Numbered from the stretch's first letter, positions 8,498 to 17,339 are shown. The stretch: DNA of 50,680 nt from Chloroflexota bacterium (GCA_005881435.1 VBHP01000032.1:11277-61956), one strand, 5' to 3'. Made by a program: numbers and translations. The notes: a model not told the origin generated them from the sequence alone.

Positions 8498-9282
8498 CGC
8501 CGAACATCCTCGTCACGAACGACGACGGCGTCGACAGCGACGCGCTTCCACCGCTGGCGCGAGCGCTATCGAAGATCGGCTCGGTCCACGTCATCGCTCC
8601 GGAGCGGAACTGGAGCGGAGCCGGACACAGCATCACGCTGTACCGTCCGGTCCGCTGTCGCCCGACGCGGCTCGACGATGGGCGCGAGGCGTTCATGACC
8701 GATGGCAGTCCGACGGACTGTGTCCGTCTGGCCGTGCTGGGCTTTCTGAAAGTGCGGCCCGACCTGGTCGTGGCCGGAATCAACACCGGCGCGAACCTCG
8801 GCGACGACATCACGTATTCCGGCACGGTCGCCGCGGCGATGGAAGGATTGCTGTCCAGCATCCCGTCGGTCGCGATCTCGGTCGGCGCATTCGGCGCGGA
8901 TGTCGATTTCGTTCCGGCCGCGGCGTTCGCATCGCTCCTCGCGAGGAACGTGCTGGCCAATGCCCTGCCGAGTGAAGTCTTGCTCAACGTCAATGTTCCG
9001 GCGCTGCCGCTGGCGCAGATCAGAGGGGTGGCGGTCACCCGTCTCGGAAAGCGGCTCTATCAGGATCAGCTCATCGAGCGGCTGGATCCGTACGGCCAGC
9101 CGTATTACTGGCTGGGGGGTCCGGCGGCCGTCGCGGCGGCCGAGCCCGGAACGGACCTCGCGGCAATGGCCGAAGGCAAGATCAGCGTCACGCCGGTGCA
9201 TCTGGACCTGACCTCGCCGAAGCTCATCGACGAGGTCCGGCGATGGAGCTGGGAGTGGCCGCCGAAAGAGATCGCCGGCTAG
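8494..9282 (+). CDS. surE: 5'/3'-nucleotidase SurE
   Basis: Metal-dependent phosphatase that dephosphorylates nucleoside 5'- and 3'-monophosphates. The 262-aa protein begins NILVTNDDGVDS with metal ligands Asp10 and Asp11, followed by APERNWSGAGHSIT, TDGSPTDCVRLA, and VAGINTGANLGDDITYSGTV, the complete SurE signature. GTG start overlaps the transporter stop by 4 bp, so the two are co-translated. The stop TAG overlaps that of the convergent deacetylase gene within CTAG (9279-9282). Confidence 0.95.
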   Translation: MTPNILVTNDDGVDSDALPPLARALSKIGSVHVIAPERNWSGAGHSITLYRPVRCRPTRLDDGREAFMTDGSPTDCVRLAVLGFLKVRPDLVVAGINTGANLGDDITYSGTVAAAMEGLLSSIPSVAISVGAFGADVDFVPAAAFASLLARNVLANALPSEVLLNVNVPALPLAQIRGVAVTRLGKRLYQDQLIERLDPYGQPYYWLGGPAAVAAAEPGTDLAAMAEGKISVTPVHLDLTSPKLIDEVRRWSWEWPPKEIAG

Positions 9283-10277
9283 AAGCGGAGCGCGCCGGTG
9301 AGCGTGGTGACGGTGGCGTAGCCGCTGACGCGCGCGCGGCGCAGCGTGTACCGCCAGTCCGCGGATTGCGCTGAGCCACCACCTTTCAGGAAGGCGGCGA
9401 GGTAGCCGTTCGCCGCGAGGCCCTGGATGGCGGTGGCGTTGTAGTCGCCCGACGGATAGGCGAAGAACCGGACGTCGTGTCCGAGCTGCTGCGCGAGCGT
9501 TGCCCGTGCCTGTCCCATCTGATATGCGAGTCCCGACAGCGAGAAGGTCGACATCGGTTTGTGATCCATGGCGTGGGACTCGATGTCCATGCCACTGGCA
9601 TCGAGCTCGCGCACCTGATCCCAGCTCATGTATCCCGGCCGTCCGATGAGGTTGCAGGTCACGAAGAAAGTGCCGCTGAAGCCGTACTTCTTCAGTAGCG
9701 GCAGCGCGTTGGTGTAGGCGTCGGCGTAGCCGTCGTCGAAGGTCAGGACGATCGGCTTCGCCGGCAGCGCCGGGCCGCCGTTCAGCGCGTTCCACAGCGC
9801 TGGCACGCTCACCGTCTCGTATCCCTGCGCCCGCAAGTACGCCAGGTGCTGCTCGAAGAGATCCGGCGGCACGCGCAGGTCGATGGCAAAGCGGTCTGCG
9901 GCCTGATTCGGCGGGACCGCGGAGATGTAGTGGTACATCAGCACCGGCACATGCAGGACGCGGGCGGTCCGCTCCGTCGGCGCCACCGGTATCGACGCAC
10001 CGGGCGATGCGGGCGCCGGGGTTGGCGTGGGCGTCGCCGTCGGTACCGCCTCGAGGGGCAGTTGCATCTCGGTGACGACCGCGGTCGCATCGCTGGCCGA
10101 CTCCGGTAGCGACAGCGGAGCGCTCGTTCGCGACACGCTCGGGCTCTGCGGCGCTGATGCGCCGGTCGTGGGCTCCGCGCGCGAGGCCGCCGCAAAACCA
10201 TTGGCGCTGACGCCGACCGCCATCGCGGCGGCGATCAGAAATGCGAGCACCGGCAGGCGCTTGATAATTACTTCCAC
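9279..10277 (-). CDS. Secreted polysaccharide deacetylase
   Basis: 332-aa protein: N-terminal membrane/signal segment (residues 7-27), Ser/Thr/Pro-rich linker to about residue 105, then a NodB-type carbohydrate esterase 4 domain. Catalytic features are VPVLMYHYIS, LTFDDGYADAY (Asp181, Asp182) and SHAMDHKPM (His235, His239), and FAYPSGDYN. The family removes N-acetyl groups from cell-wall or exopolysaccharide glycans using a divalent metal. The arrangement resembles PgaB/YadE-type extracellular deacetylases. Stands alone; no neighbour indicates the substrate. Confidence 0.92.
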   Translation of the reverse strand: MEVIIKRLPVLAFLIAAAMAVGVSANGFAAASRAEPTTGASAPQSPSVSRTSAPLSLPESASDATAVVTEMQLPLEAVPTATPTPTPAPASPGASIPVAPTERTARVLHVPVLMYHYISAVPPNQAADRFAIDLRVPPDLFEQHLAYLRAQGYETVSVPALWNALNGGPALPAKPIVLTFDDGYADAYTNALPLLKKYGFSGTFFVTCNLIGRPGYMSWDQVRELDASGMDIESHAMDHKPMSTFSLSGLAYQMGQARATLAQQLGHDVRFFAYPSGDYNATAIQGLAANGYLAAFLKGGGSAQSADWRYTLRRARVSGYATVTTLTGALRF

Positions 10278-10304
10278 TTCCCGCTCGTTAAGCAGTCTAG
10301 GGGG

Positions 10305-11105
10305 CTAGCTGGCGGAACGGCCCGCACGCGTTATTGGTACTTCCGGCACGATCGCTGCCACGCCGTCGTGCCAGTACACCCTCGCCGGAACGCCGAACAC
10401 GTTCGCCAGCAGGCCCGCAGTGACCACCTCGGGGCCCAGACCGTCGGCAACGACGCGACCGACATTGAGAACGACGAGACGCTCGAAGTGCGATGCCGCG
10501 AGCGCGAGGTCGTGCATCACAGCGATCACGGTGATTCCCCGAGATGCCGCGAGCGCGCGGACCAGCGCCAGGATGCGGAGCTCGTGCTTCACGTCGAGAT
10601 GCGTGGTCGGCTCGTCGAGCAACAGGATCGCGGACTCTTGCGCCAGCGCCATCGCGAGCAGCACGCGCTGCCGCTCGCCGCCGGAAAGCTCGGCGAACGG
10701 ACGCTCGGCGAGCGAGGCGGCGTCCACTTCATCCAGCGCGCGATCGACCGCGACGCGGTCGGCGCGTGACTGGCTTCCAAAGAAGCCGACGTGCGGCGTG
10801 CGTCCCAGCGCTGCCACCTCGCGGGCGCTGAACGCGAATGGCAGCACGAACGTTTGCGGGACCATCGCGATTCGGCGAGCGCGCTCGCGGCGATCGATGC
10901 CGGCGAGATCGCGGCCGTCGAGCAGCGCGACTCCGGCTCGCGGCGCGAGGAGGCCGGCGAGCGTCTTGAGCAACGTCGTTTTGCCCGAGCCGTTCGGCCC
11001 TACGAGCGCGACGCATTCGCGACGTTCGACCGCCAGATCGACGCCGCGCAGCGCCAGCAACGGACCGTAGCCGGCCTGCAGGCTGCGGAGCTCGACCACG
11101 CTCAT
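10305..11105 (-). CDS. btuD: Cobalamin-type ABC transporter ATP-binding protein
   Basis: 266-aa ATPase of the BtuD/FecE/HmuV class. Walker A GPNGSGKTT (36-44), Q-loop MVPQTF, signature LSGGERQR (140-147), Walker B ILLLDEPTTHLD and the switch His in VMHDLALAA are intact. ATG 11105 overlaps the permease stop by 4 bp, so btuF-btuC-btuD are co-translated. Iron-siderophore and haem importers have the same architecture; the cobalamin riboswitch upstream of the operon (13063-13141) is what favours B12. The upstream frame extension to 11714 is a shadow of the permease gene. Confidence 0.9.
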   Translation of the reverse strand: MSVVELRSLQAGYGPLLALRGVDLAVERRECVALVGPNGSGKTTLLKTLAGLLAPRAGVALLDGRDLAGIDRRERARRIAMVPQTFVLPFAFSAREVAALGRTPHVGFFGSQSRADRVAVDRALDEVDAASLAERPFAELSGGERQRVLLAMALAQESAILLLDEPTTHLDVKHELRILALVRALAASRGITVIAVMHDLALAASHFERLVVLNVGRVVADGLGPEVVTAGLLANVFGVPARVYWHDGVAAIVPEVPITRAGRSAS

Positions 11106-12109
11106 AAGCGGTACCCGGCGCGATGTCGCCACAGCAGCGCGAAGAAGAACGGTCCGCCGATGAGGCCGGTGACGACACCCACCGGCAGCTCCGTCGGCGC
11201 CAGGGCGATCCGCGCCAGCAGATCGGCGGCGACGAGGAACGCCGCACCGGTGAGCGCGGCGGCGGGGATGAGCCGCGCGTGGCCCGGACCGAGCACGGCG
11301 CGCACCAGATGCGGCGCGACGAGCCCGACGAATCCGACCAGACCCGCCAGCGACACGGCCGCAGCCGCGAGCAACGCCGACGTCGCCAGCACCAGCCGCT
11401 TCGTCCCTTCGACGTCGACGCCCAGCGTCGCGGCGACGTCGTCGCCCAGGGAGAACGCATCGAGACGGTGCGCCACGGCGATCGCGACCGCGAGCGCCGC
11501 GCCGACGAGCACCGCGGCCACGGCGAGCTGGGCCCAGCTGATCACCGAAACACCGCCGACGAGCAGCCCGAGCAGCGTCGAGAGCCGGAGCTGCAGCCTG
11601 TCGCCCGCGACCTCGAGCAAGGTGATCAGAGAGCCGGCCACCGCGGAGAGCACCACGCCCGCGAGCAACAGCGTCACGACCGGCGTCTCGGCGCCGACTC
11701 GGGCAAGCCGCCACACCAGCACGACAGAAAGGAGTGCGCCGGCGAATGCCAGCGCCGGAACCGCGAACAAACCCAGCGCGCCGCCGAACAGCAGTCCGAC
11801 CACGGCCCCAAGCGCGCCGCCGGCGGATGTGCCGAGGACGTACGGGTCGGCGAGCGGATTGCGGAGCAGGCCCTGCAGCAGCGCTCCGGCGCCGGCGAGC
11901 GCCGCACCGACGAGCCCGGCGCCGAGCACGCGGGGAAGTCGCAGCCCGAGGATGATCGCCGTCTCCGTCGGATCGCCGCGCCCGGCGAGCGACGCGACAA
12001 CTCGATCCGGTGGGATCGCGACCGCGCCGTACGCGATGCCGAACACGATCGCGAGACAGACCACGGCCGCGAGCGCAGCCAGCGCGATCGCGAGCGGCAC
12101 TCGCGTCAC
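11102..12109 (-). CDS. btuC: Cobalamin-type ABC transporter permease
   Basis: 335-aa FecCD/BtuC permease with about ten TM helices. Conserved pieces are LRLPRVLGAGLVGAALAGAGALLQG, LRNPLADPYVLGTSAGGALGA, the SLGDDVAATLGVDV coupling region and LVGFVGLVAPHLVRAVLG near the C-terminus. It overlaps the upstream binding-protein gene by 4 bp and the downstream ATPase gene by 4 bp. Substrate call rests on the cobalamin riboswitch, not on the permease sequence. Confidence 0.92.
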   Translation of the reverse strand: MTRVPLAIALAALAAVVCLAIVFGIAYGAVAIPPDRVVASLAGRGDPTETAIILGLRLPRVLGAGLVGAALAGAGALLQGLLRNPLADPYVLGTSAGGALGAVVGLLFGGALGLFAVPALAFAGALLSVVLVWRLARVGAETPVVTLLLAGVVLSAVAGSLITLLEVAGDRLQLRLSTLLGLLVGGVSVISWAQLAVAAVLVGAALAVAIAVAHRLDAFSLGDDVAATLGVDVEGTKRLVLATSALLAAAAVSLAGLVGFVGLVAPHLVRAVLGPGHARLIPAAALTGAAFLVAADLLARIALAPTELPVGVVTGLIGGPFFFALLWRHRAGYRL

Positions 12110-13020
12110 GGTGTCGCCGCCAGGATCTGGTAATACGCCTCGGCCGCCTGCGGCAGGCGCGGTCCCGGGCGATTCAGCAACGAGCCCTCGACCTTGACGA
12201 TGCGCTTGTTTTTCACCGCGGTGATGACGGACCAGCCCGGCCGCGCCGCGATCTGCTCCGCCGTGACGCCGAACGAGCCGAACACGATGACCTGAGGATC
12301 GGCGCGGACGATCTCTTCGGGTGAGAGCTGCGGGTACTGCGAGCCGGCGCTCGCGGCGATGTTGATGCCGCCGGCGATGCCGATGAGGTCGTCGATGAAC
12401 GACCCTGGGCCGACGGTGAACAGCTTGTTCGGATCGCTGGCGTCGACCTCGTGGTAGACGCGCTTCTTCGGCAGCGTCGCCGCCTTCGTTCGTACGGCGT
12501 CGAGGCCGCTCTGCACTGTGTTTGCCAGCGCGTCGCCGTCCGCGCCGATGGCGCGCCCCAGGAGGATCGCCGTTCTGGCCACATCCCCCGCGCCTTGCGG
12601 ATTCACGATGAGCACGGCGATCCCCTGCGCGCCGATGCTCTGGAGGGATCCGTCGGAGATCTGCACGCTCACGACAAGGTCCGGCCGGAGCGAGACGATC
12701 TTTTCGACGTTCGGCTTGACGCCGCCGACCTTCTCCTTGTCTTTGGCGGCGGCGGGCTCATCGGAAAAGTCGTCGACACCGACGATGCGGTCCGCCGCAT
12801 TCAGAGCGAACAGAAACTCGGTGTTCGAAGGTCCGATGGACACGATCCGATCGGGGCGCTTGGCGATGGTGACGGACTTGTTCTGAAAATCGGTGACGGT
12901 CACGGGGAACGAGATCGGCGCGACGGTCGCGGACCTGCTCGCGGAAGGCAAGAGGGAAGCGGGACTGCCGCCACATGCGGCGAGGACGATGAGAAGGACA
13001 GCGAAGATGCTGCGTCGCAT
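12106..13020 (-). CDS. btuF: Cobalamin-type ABC transporter substrate-binding lipoprotein
   Basis: 304-aa class III binding protein. Lipobox VLAACGG (Cys about 16), Ser-rich spacer, then the TroA-like fold with RIVSIGPSNTEFLFAL, VGVDDFS, KVGGVKPNVEKIVSLRPDLVV and GSFIDDLIGIAGGIN, all typical of BtuF/FepB. First gene of the importer operon. Its leader contains the cobalamin riboswitch and a purine-rich ribosome site (AAAGGGG about 13026-13032) 5 bp from the ATG, so B12 could block translation or transcription here. Confidence 0.92.
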   Translation of the reverse strand: MRRSIFAVLLIVLAACGGSPASLLPSASRSATVAPISFPVTVTDFQNKSVTIAKRPDRIVSIGPSNTEFLFALNAADRIVGVDDFSDEPAAAKDKEKVGGVKPNVEKIVSLRPDLVVSVQISDGSLQSIGAQGIAVLIVNPQGAGDVARTAILLGRAIGADGDALANTVQSGLDAVRTKAATLPKKRVYHEVDASDPNKLFTVGPGSFIDDLIGIAGGINIAASAGSQYPQLSPEEIVRADPQVIVFGSFGVTAEQIAARPGWSVITAVKNKRIVKVEGSLLNRPGPRLPQAAEAYYQILAATP

Positions 13021-13062
13021 CGGTATCCCCTTTCTCGCGAAGGCGGAGTGACCAGCGCTGCA

Positions 13063-13141
13063 TTCGAAGGCGACCCGACTCTGCGCATCTCGCGCATCAC
13101 GGTGGCGGGACCGTGCCGGAATCTCACCGGCTTCGCTTCGA
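13063..13141 (-). ncRNA. Cobalamin riboswitch aptamer
   Basis: On the minus strand the leader holds the B12-box core: GCCGGTGAGATTCCGGC, then CACGGTCCCGCCACCGTGA (13097-13115), matching the conserved GGTGAAxTCC and GACCCGCxACTGT segments of the family. A later AGTCGGGTCGCC fits the J6-3 strand. Closing helix P1 is TTCGAAG (13135-13141) with CTTCGAA (13063-13069). The peripheral domain is short, as in class II-like aptamers. It lies about 43 bp before btuF. No intrinsic terminator follows, so control of translation initiation is more likely. Confidence 0.85.
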
Positions 13142-13152
13142 AGAGCGGTTAT

Positions 13153-14064
13153 TCAGTTGGCGCGTGGAGTATATGACGCGACCTGGCGGACGGACGCGGC
13201 CGGCGCCGCAGCGACACGATCCGACTGCAGCACCGAGGCGAGCACCTCGACACCCTCGATCAGCCGCGGACCCGGACGGCTGAAGTACGACGCGCCGTCG
13301 ACGGCGTAGATGCGTCCCGCGCGCGCGGCCGCGAGCGCCGCCCAGTCGTCGCGCGAGAGGAGGAGCTCGGCCTCGGCGGTTGCCCGCTCCACGCCGAAGC
13401 CACATGGCATGAGCACGATGAAATCGGGATCCGCGCGGCGAAGCTCCGCGAACTCGATCTCTCGCGAGCGCTCGCGCGCGCGGCCGAGGACGTCCTCGCC
13501 ACCCGCCAGTGCGACCTGCTCCGGCACCCAGTGACCGCCGTTGAACAGCGGATCGAGCCACTCCAGACACGCGACGCGGGGACGCGACACCCCGTCGACA
13601 GCGCAGCGGATCGCTTCGAGGCGGATCCGAAGCGACGTGGCGAGGGCCGCGCCACGCTCCTCGACGCCGAGTGCCACGGCTAAGCGCGCGAGATCATCGA
13701 ACATCCCATCCAGCGACGTGGCTTCCAGCGGGACGATGCGAGCGCGCATTGCGGCGGGCAGGGACTCGAGGGTCACAGCGCAGACCGCGCACAGCGTCTG
13801 TCCGACGATGACCTCGGGGTCAGCGGCGCGCAGCGCCTCGCCGTCGAGGTGAAAGGTGCTCTCGCCGACCGCCGCGGCCCGGCGTACGGCCGCGTCGATG
13901 GCGCCGCTCGATGCTCCGGCGGCGATCGTCGATCGCGTTACACGCGGTAGCGCTCGCACCTCGGGCGGGAAATCGCAATCGTGGGTGACGGCGACGAGCC
14001 ACGAACCCAGACCCAGCGCCGCGACCATCTCCGTGCCTGCCGGCACGAGCGACACGACACGCAC
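13153..14064 (-). CDS. Cobalamin-binding (BtuF-like) protein without signal peptide
   Basis: 303-aa TroA-like protein starting directly with the fold strand VVSLVPAGTEMVAALGLGSWLVAVTHDCDFPPEV, so it has no signal sequence or lipobox. Other motifs: GQTLCAVCAV, LEWLDPLFNGGHWVPEQVALAGGEDVLG, and SRPGPRLIEGVEVLA. The THDCDFP and CAVC segments are typical of the widespread cytosolic 'cobalamin-binding protein' branch whose role is unclear. GTG start at 14064. It ends 11 bp before the riboswitch of btuF and diverges from the Dph6-like gene with only 17 bp between starts. Confidence 0.88.
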   Translation of the reverse strand: MRVVSLVPAGTEMVAALGLGSWLVAVTHDCDFPPEVRALPRVTRSTIAAGASSGAIDAAVRRAAAVGESTFHLDGEALRAADPEVIVGQTLCAVCAVTLESLPAAMRARIVPLEATSLDGMFDDLARLAVALGVEERGAALATSLRIRLEAIRCAVDGVSRPRVACLEWLDPLFNGGHWVPEQVALAGGEDVLGRARERSREIEFAELRRADPDFIVLMPCGFGVERATAEAELLLSRDDWAALAAARAGRIYAVDGASYFSRPGPRLIEGVEVLASVLQSDRVAAAPAASVRQVASYTPRAN

Positions 14065-14081
14065 CTCCGTAGCGTAGTGGC

Positions 14082-14945
14082 ATGGCGCGCTACGCCGTGA
14101 TGTGGTCGGGAGGCAAGGACAGCGCCCTCGCTCTTCGACGCGCGCAGCGCGACGGCCTGGAGGTGGGCGCGCTCCTCAACATCATCGACGACAGCTCGCG
14201 ACGCGTTCGCTTCCATGCGACGCGCGCCGAGCTGATCGCGGCCCAAGCGTCGGTCCTCGAAATTCCGTTGCGGCAGATCGCCACCTCGTGGCCGAATTTC
14301 GAAGCGAGCTTCCGCGCCGCCCTCGCCTCCCTCGCGGCCGAAGGCTTCGGCGGCGTCATCTTCGGCGATATCCATTTGGCCGACGTCAGAGCCTGGTACG
14401 AGGTGCGAGTCCGTCAAGCCGGTCTGGACCACGTCGAGCCGCTGTGGGGCGAGTCGCCCGATGCGGTCGTGCGCGACTTTGTCCACGGCGGCGGCCGAGC
14501 CGTGATCACCTGCGTCGAGCTGCGACGGCTGCCGGCCTCGTGGCTCGGCCGCGTCATCGACCCCTCGTTTCCTGAGGCGATCGCGGCCTACGATGTCGAT
14601 CCCTGCGGCGAAAACGGCGAGTACCACTCCTTCGCGTTCGACGGCCCGCCCTTCGACCGCGCGGTGCCGTGGGCTCCCGATGGCACGCATCAAGAGCAGG
14701 GTTTCCTGCAGCTCGACCTCGTCGACCCCGTCGAGGTCGTCGCGGATGAAACGGTGAGCCAGAACCGCGAGCTCTTCGCCGACGCCGTCGCCGCGCGCCC
14801 AAAGGCCTGGGGCGCCCTCGCCGCGCGGGGCGTGATGCGCTACCGCGATCGCAGCGGGTCCGCGCCGGACGACGTGACACGACGAGCGATCTGGGCGGCG
14901 CTGTGGCGCCGGGTCGAAGCCGCTCGAGCGAACCGGACTACGTGA
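14082..14945 (+). CDS. Dph6-like diphthine--ammonia ligase family ATPase
   Basis: 287-aa PP-loop ATP pyrophosphatase. The N-terminal WSGGKDSALALRRA loop (about 8-21) binds ATP, and the C-terminal hallmark DPCGENGEYHSFAFDGPPF is specific for the Dph6/MJ0570 branch. In archaea and eukaryotes Dph6 amidates diphthine on elongation factor 2, a modification absent from bacteria, so the bacterial member must do something else. Its place back-to-back with B12-binding and uptake genes suggests a corrinoid-related amidation or salvage role; that is inference. ATG 14082 gives an essentially leaderless transcript from a 17-bp intergenic space. Confidence 0.9.
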   Translation: MARYAVMWSGGKDSALALRRAQRDGLEVGALLNIIDDSSRRVRFHATRAELIAAQASVLEIPLRQIATSWPNFEASFRAALASLAAEGFGGVIFGDIHLADVRAWYEVRVRQAGLDHVEPLWGESPDAVVRDFVHGGGRAVITCVELRRLPASWLGRVIDPSFPEAIAAYDVDPCGENGEYHSFAFDGPPFDRAVPWAPDGTHQEQGFLQLDLVDPVEVVADETVSQNRELFADAVAARPKAWGALAARGVMRYRDRSGSAPDDVTRRAIWAALWRRVEAARANRTT

Positions 14946-15216
14946 AGAGCGGCTGCGCTGTGATCTGCTCGCGCGCGTAGCGAGCTTCGTCGGAGAGATG
15001 GTCGCCGAACAGGCGCTCGAGCGCCATGACGTGCGCGCAAATCTTATGTACGGAGAAGTAATCGCAGGTGCATTGCCAGGCATCTCCCTCGAGTTTCACC
15101 CGATGCGCGTCGTTGTCGCCACGGAAGTCCACCTCGAAGTGACGGAACTTGACGCGCTCCGGCTCAGCGGCGTAACGCTTGGCCTTCTCGATCTTGGAGA
15201 TGAGGCTGGAGTTCAT
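14938..15216 (-). CDS. Small SWIM-type zinc finger protein
   Basis: 92-aa protein whose C-terminal half has the SWIM signature CxC-xn-CxH in WQCTCDYFSVHKICAHVMALER. The N-terminal part (KFRHFEVDFRGDNDAHRVKLEG) is the beta-strand region that precedes SWIM in other proteins. SWIM domains bind DNA or proteins and usually sit within helicases or transposases, but here it stands alone. A GGGAGG ribosome site lies about 9 bp before ATG 15216. The 3' end overlaps the convergent Dph6-like gene by 8 bp. Confidence 0.85.
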   Translation of the reverse strand: MNSSLISKIEKAKRYAAEPERVKFRHFEVDFRGDNDAHRVKLEGDAWQCTCDYFSVHKICAHVMALERLFGDHLSDEARYAREQITAQPLFT

Positions 15217-15572
15217 TCCCGCGATACCTCCCCACGCGATTCTTGGTACCGAGGACAGCCGAGGACGGCAGTATAGATTCCGCTTTCAGGCACTTCGAGG
15301 TGCCAAAGTGCCCCATAAATCCGCGGCTGTGGCTGCTCGCCTGCTATCTCGCCACAAGTTTGGTCGATCTGGTCAGGCGCCTGCCTAGCTTTGTCGCCGA
15401 CCGTTTCGCGTGCACCTCGGCGCTGATCTGATCGTTGATCGCACATGACTTTGCGTCTGCTGAGACGAAAGTATCTATTTCTCGCTTTTGCTTGTGACCG
15501 GCGTTGCTCCTTCCCATAATCCCGTGGCCGGTAACCGCAGGGGATCCACAGCAACAGAGGGGGAATTGATCA
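15217..15572. other. 356-bp intergenic region with divergent control signals
   Basis: No convincing gene in this stretch. It separates the minus-strand SWIM gene from the plus-strand sialidase-fold gene. Contents: a tandem CCGAGGACAG/CCGAGGACGG near 15250-15270, a short stem GGCAC-TTCGA-GGTGCC about 15293-15308, a more AT-rich stretch at 15440-15500, a candidate plus-strand promoter (15492-15520) and an AGAGGGGGAA ribosome site (15556-15565) before GTG 15573. Confidence 0.6.
15492..15520 (+). promoter_or_regulatory. Candidate sigma70-type promoter for secreted protein gene
   Basis: TTGTGA (15492-15497) and CATAAT (15515-15520) are 17 bp apart, with transcription expected to start near 15527, 46 bp before the GTG. 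It is among the better -35/-10 pairs seen in this GC-rich window. Confidence 0.45.
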
Positions 15573-17315
15573 GTGAAACCTGGCCGACGCGCGCTTCTCG
15601 TCATTCCAGCGGCCGCAGGTCTCGCGATCGCGAGCATCCTGTTCGGCCTGACCGCGACCGCGGTCCCGCATCCGCTCATCGATCCAGTCAACGGCCACCC
15701 GCATTTCGATAACGGCAAGGCGATCGCCCATCCCTCGGCAGGCTCCGAGGTCGCGTTCGACGACATGCGCGCGGAGATGGCCGACGTGCGCTCGTCTGTT
15801 GGCTCGGATACGCCACCGGACGCGACAGTATCGGCGCTCGGCTGCGCCAACCGCGGCAGCCTGACGAACCCGCGCACGAACCAAGACTGCACGCTCCGCC
15901 GTCAAGCCGAAGAACAAGTGGCGGTAAACCCGCTCGACCCGAACAACATCATCGTCGGGCAGAACGACAGCCGCGTCGGCTTCAACCACTGCGGCTTCGA
16001 CTACTCGCTCAACGGAGGTGCCACCTGGGGCGACGGCCAACCGCCGTTCTTCCAGCACCTCTCGCCGATCGGCCACACCTACGACGCCGCAAGCGACCCG
16101 GCGCTGACGTTCAACGGCAACGGCGTGGCCTGGTACAGCTGCGTCGTCTTCGACGTGAACAGCAACGCGAGCGGCCTCTTCGTCGTACCGTCGACCGCGG
16201 CGCTCAAGGGCTCCGCGTACTCCAATGTCGCGGCGGGCGCATCGCCATTCGTCGTCGGCACCGAGGACGCCAGCGGCGCTCACTTCTTCGACAAGGAGTT
16301 CATCGCCGGCGACATGCGCGCCGGACACAGCGAGGTCTACGTCACCTGGACCGACTTCCGTGCGGAGCCGCGATGCAAGCGGTCGATGAACCGCGGCGGC
16401 TTCTGCGAGGCGCCGATCATGCTGTCCAAGTGGGTGTTGACACCGACACCCCACTGGACCACGCCGATCGAGATCAGCGGACGTTCCCCGCTGTGCACGC
16501 TCGGCAACTCCTTCAACCCGCAGATCCCCGCAGACTCCTGCAACGTCGACCAGGGCTCGATGCCCGTGGTCCTTCCGAACGGCGATGTCTTCGTGGTCTT
16601 CAACAACTTCAACACCCCCACGCTGGTCAACCAGCAGCTCGGGGTGCGCGTCAGCGCGGACCTCTCGACGATCGGCGCGCCGGTGAAGGTCGGCGTCGAC
16701 GACGAGACGAACGCGGCGCTATGCGACTTCGGACGCGGTCCAGAGCAATGCGTCGATTCGCTGAACATCCGCAGCCAGGACTTCCCGCAGATCGCCCTCG
16801 ACCCCAGCAATGCGAATCACCTTGCGGCGGTGTGGACCGACACGCGCGGACTGACGGCGACGAACAAGGGCGCCTATAAGGTGATCGTCTCCGAGAGCAC
16901 CGATGGTGGCTCGCATTGGACTGACGCGAACGGCGGCGGGACCAGGCTCACGCCGGCCGGCACCGGGGCTTACTTCGAGCCATCCGTCGCGATCACGACC
17001 ACGGGCAAAGTTGCCGTGAGTACATACCGCGCGAACACCGCGCGGCACACCACGACCGTCGGTGACGGCACCTTTGGGTACGGCTACCTGGTCAAGTCGG
17101 GCGGAAGCTTCGGCTCGTACACCAATGCCAGCGACAGCCAGACCAACCCCAGCCCGCAGGCGAATGCCGCGCAGGCCGGATTCCTCGGCGACTACTCCAG
17201 CGTCGCGGCCGGCGCGGGCGGAACCGTCTACATGGTCTGGTCCGACACACGCAACGCCAGTGGACCGACCCACATCCCAGATGAAGACATCTTCATCTTC
17301 AAAGCCACGCCTTAG
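15573..17315 (+). CDS. Secreted sialidase-fold (BNR repeat) protein
   Basis: 580-aa protein with a long N-terminal signal segment (about residues 7-31), then a beta-propeller with Asp-box motifs: SLNGGATWGDG near 145 and STDGGSHWTDA near 447. Propeller-like sheets repeat PLDPNNIIVGQND, PSNANHLAAVWTDTRG and GGTVYMVWSDTRNA, typical of exo-alpha-sialidase/glycosyl hydrolase folds. I do not see an assignable catalytic Arg triad, so hydrolase activity is uncertain; it may be an adhesin or structural protein. Several Cys pairs suggest disulfides outside the cell. Strong ribosome site AGAGGGGGAA 7 bp before GTG 15573; followed by a hairpin at 17340-17368. Confidence 0.82.
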   Translation: MKPGRRALLVIPAAAGLAIASILFGLTATAVPHPLIDPVNGHPHFDNGKAIAHPSAGSEVAFDDMRAEMADVRSSVGSDTPPDATVSALGCANRGSLTNPRTNQDCTLRRQAEEQVAVNPLDPNNIIVGQNDSRVGFNHCGFDYSLNGGATWGDGQPPFFQHLSPIGHTYDAASDPALTFNGNGVAWYSCVVFDVNSNASGLFVVPSTAALKGSAYSNVAAGASPFVVGTEDASGAHFFDKEFIAGDMRAGHSEVYVTWTDFRAEPRCKRSMNRGGFCEAPIMLSKWVLTPTPHWTTPIEISGRSPLCTLGNSFNPQIPADSCNVDQGSMPVVLPNGDVFVVFNNFNTPTLVNQQLGVRVSADLSTIGAPVKVGVDDETNAALCDFGRGPEQCVDSLNIRSQDFPQIALDPSNANHLAAVWTDTRGLTATNKGAYKVIVSESTDGGSHWTDANGGGTRLTPAGTGAYFEPSVAITTTGKVAVSTYRANTARHTTTVGDGTFGYGYLVKSGGSFGSYTNASDSQTNPSPQANAAQAGFLGDYSSVAAGAGGTVYMVWSDTRNASGPTHIPDEDIFIFKATP

Positions 17316-17339
17316 TCAGGCGGCTCACGCCTCGCGCAA

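Noticed and set aside
15497-15555. H-type pseudoknot made by ACCGGC/GCCGGT and GTTGCT/AGCAAC upstream of the sialidase-fold gene
   Set aside because: Its 5' strands overlap the candidate promoter at 15492-15520, so they would not be transcribed. Two 6-bp matches in GC-rich DNA are also weak evidence.
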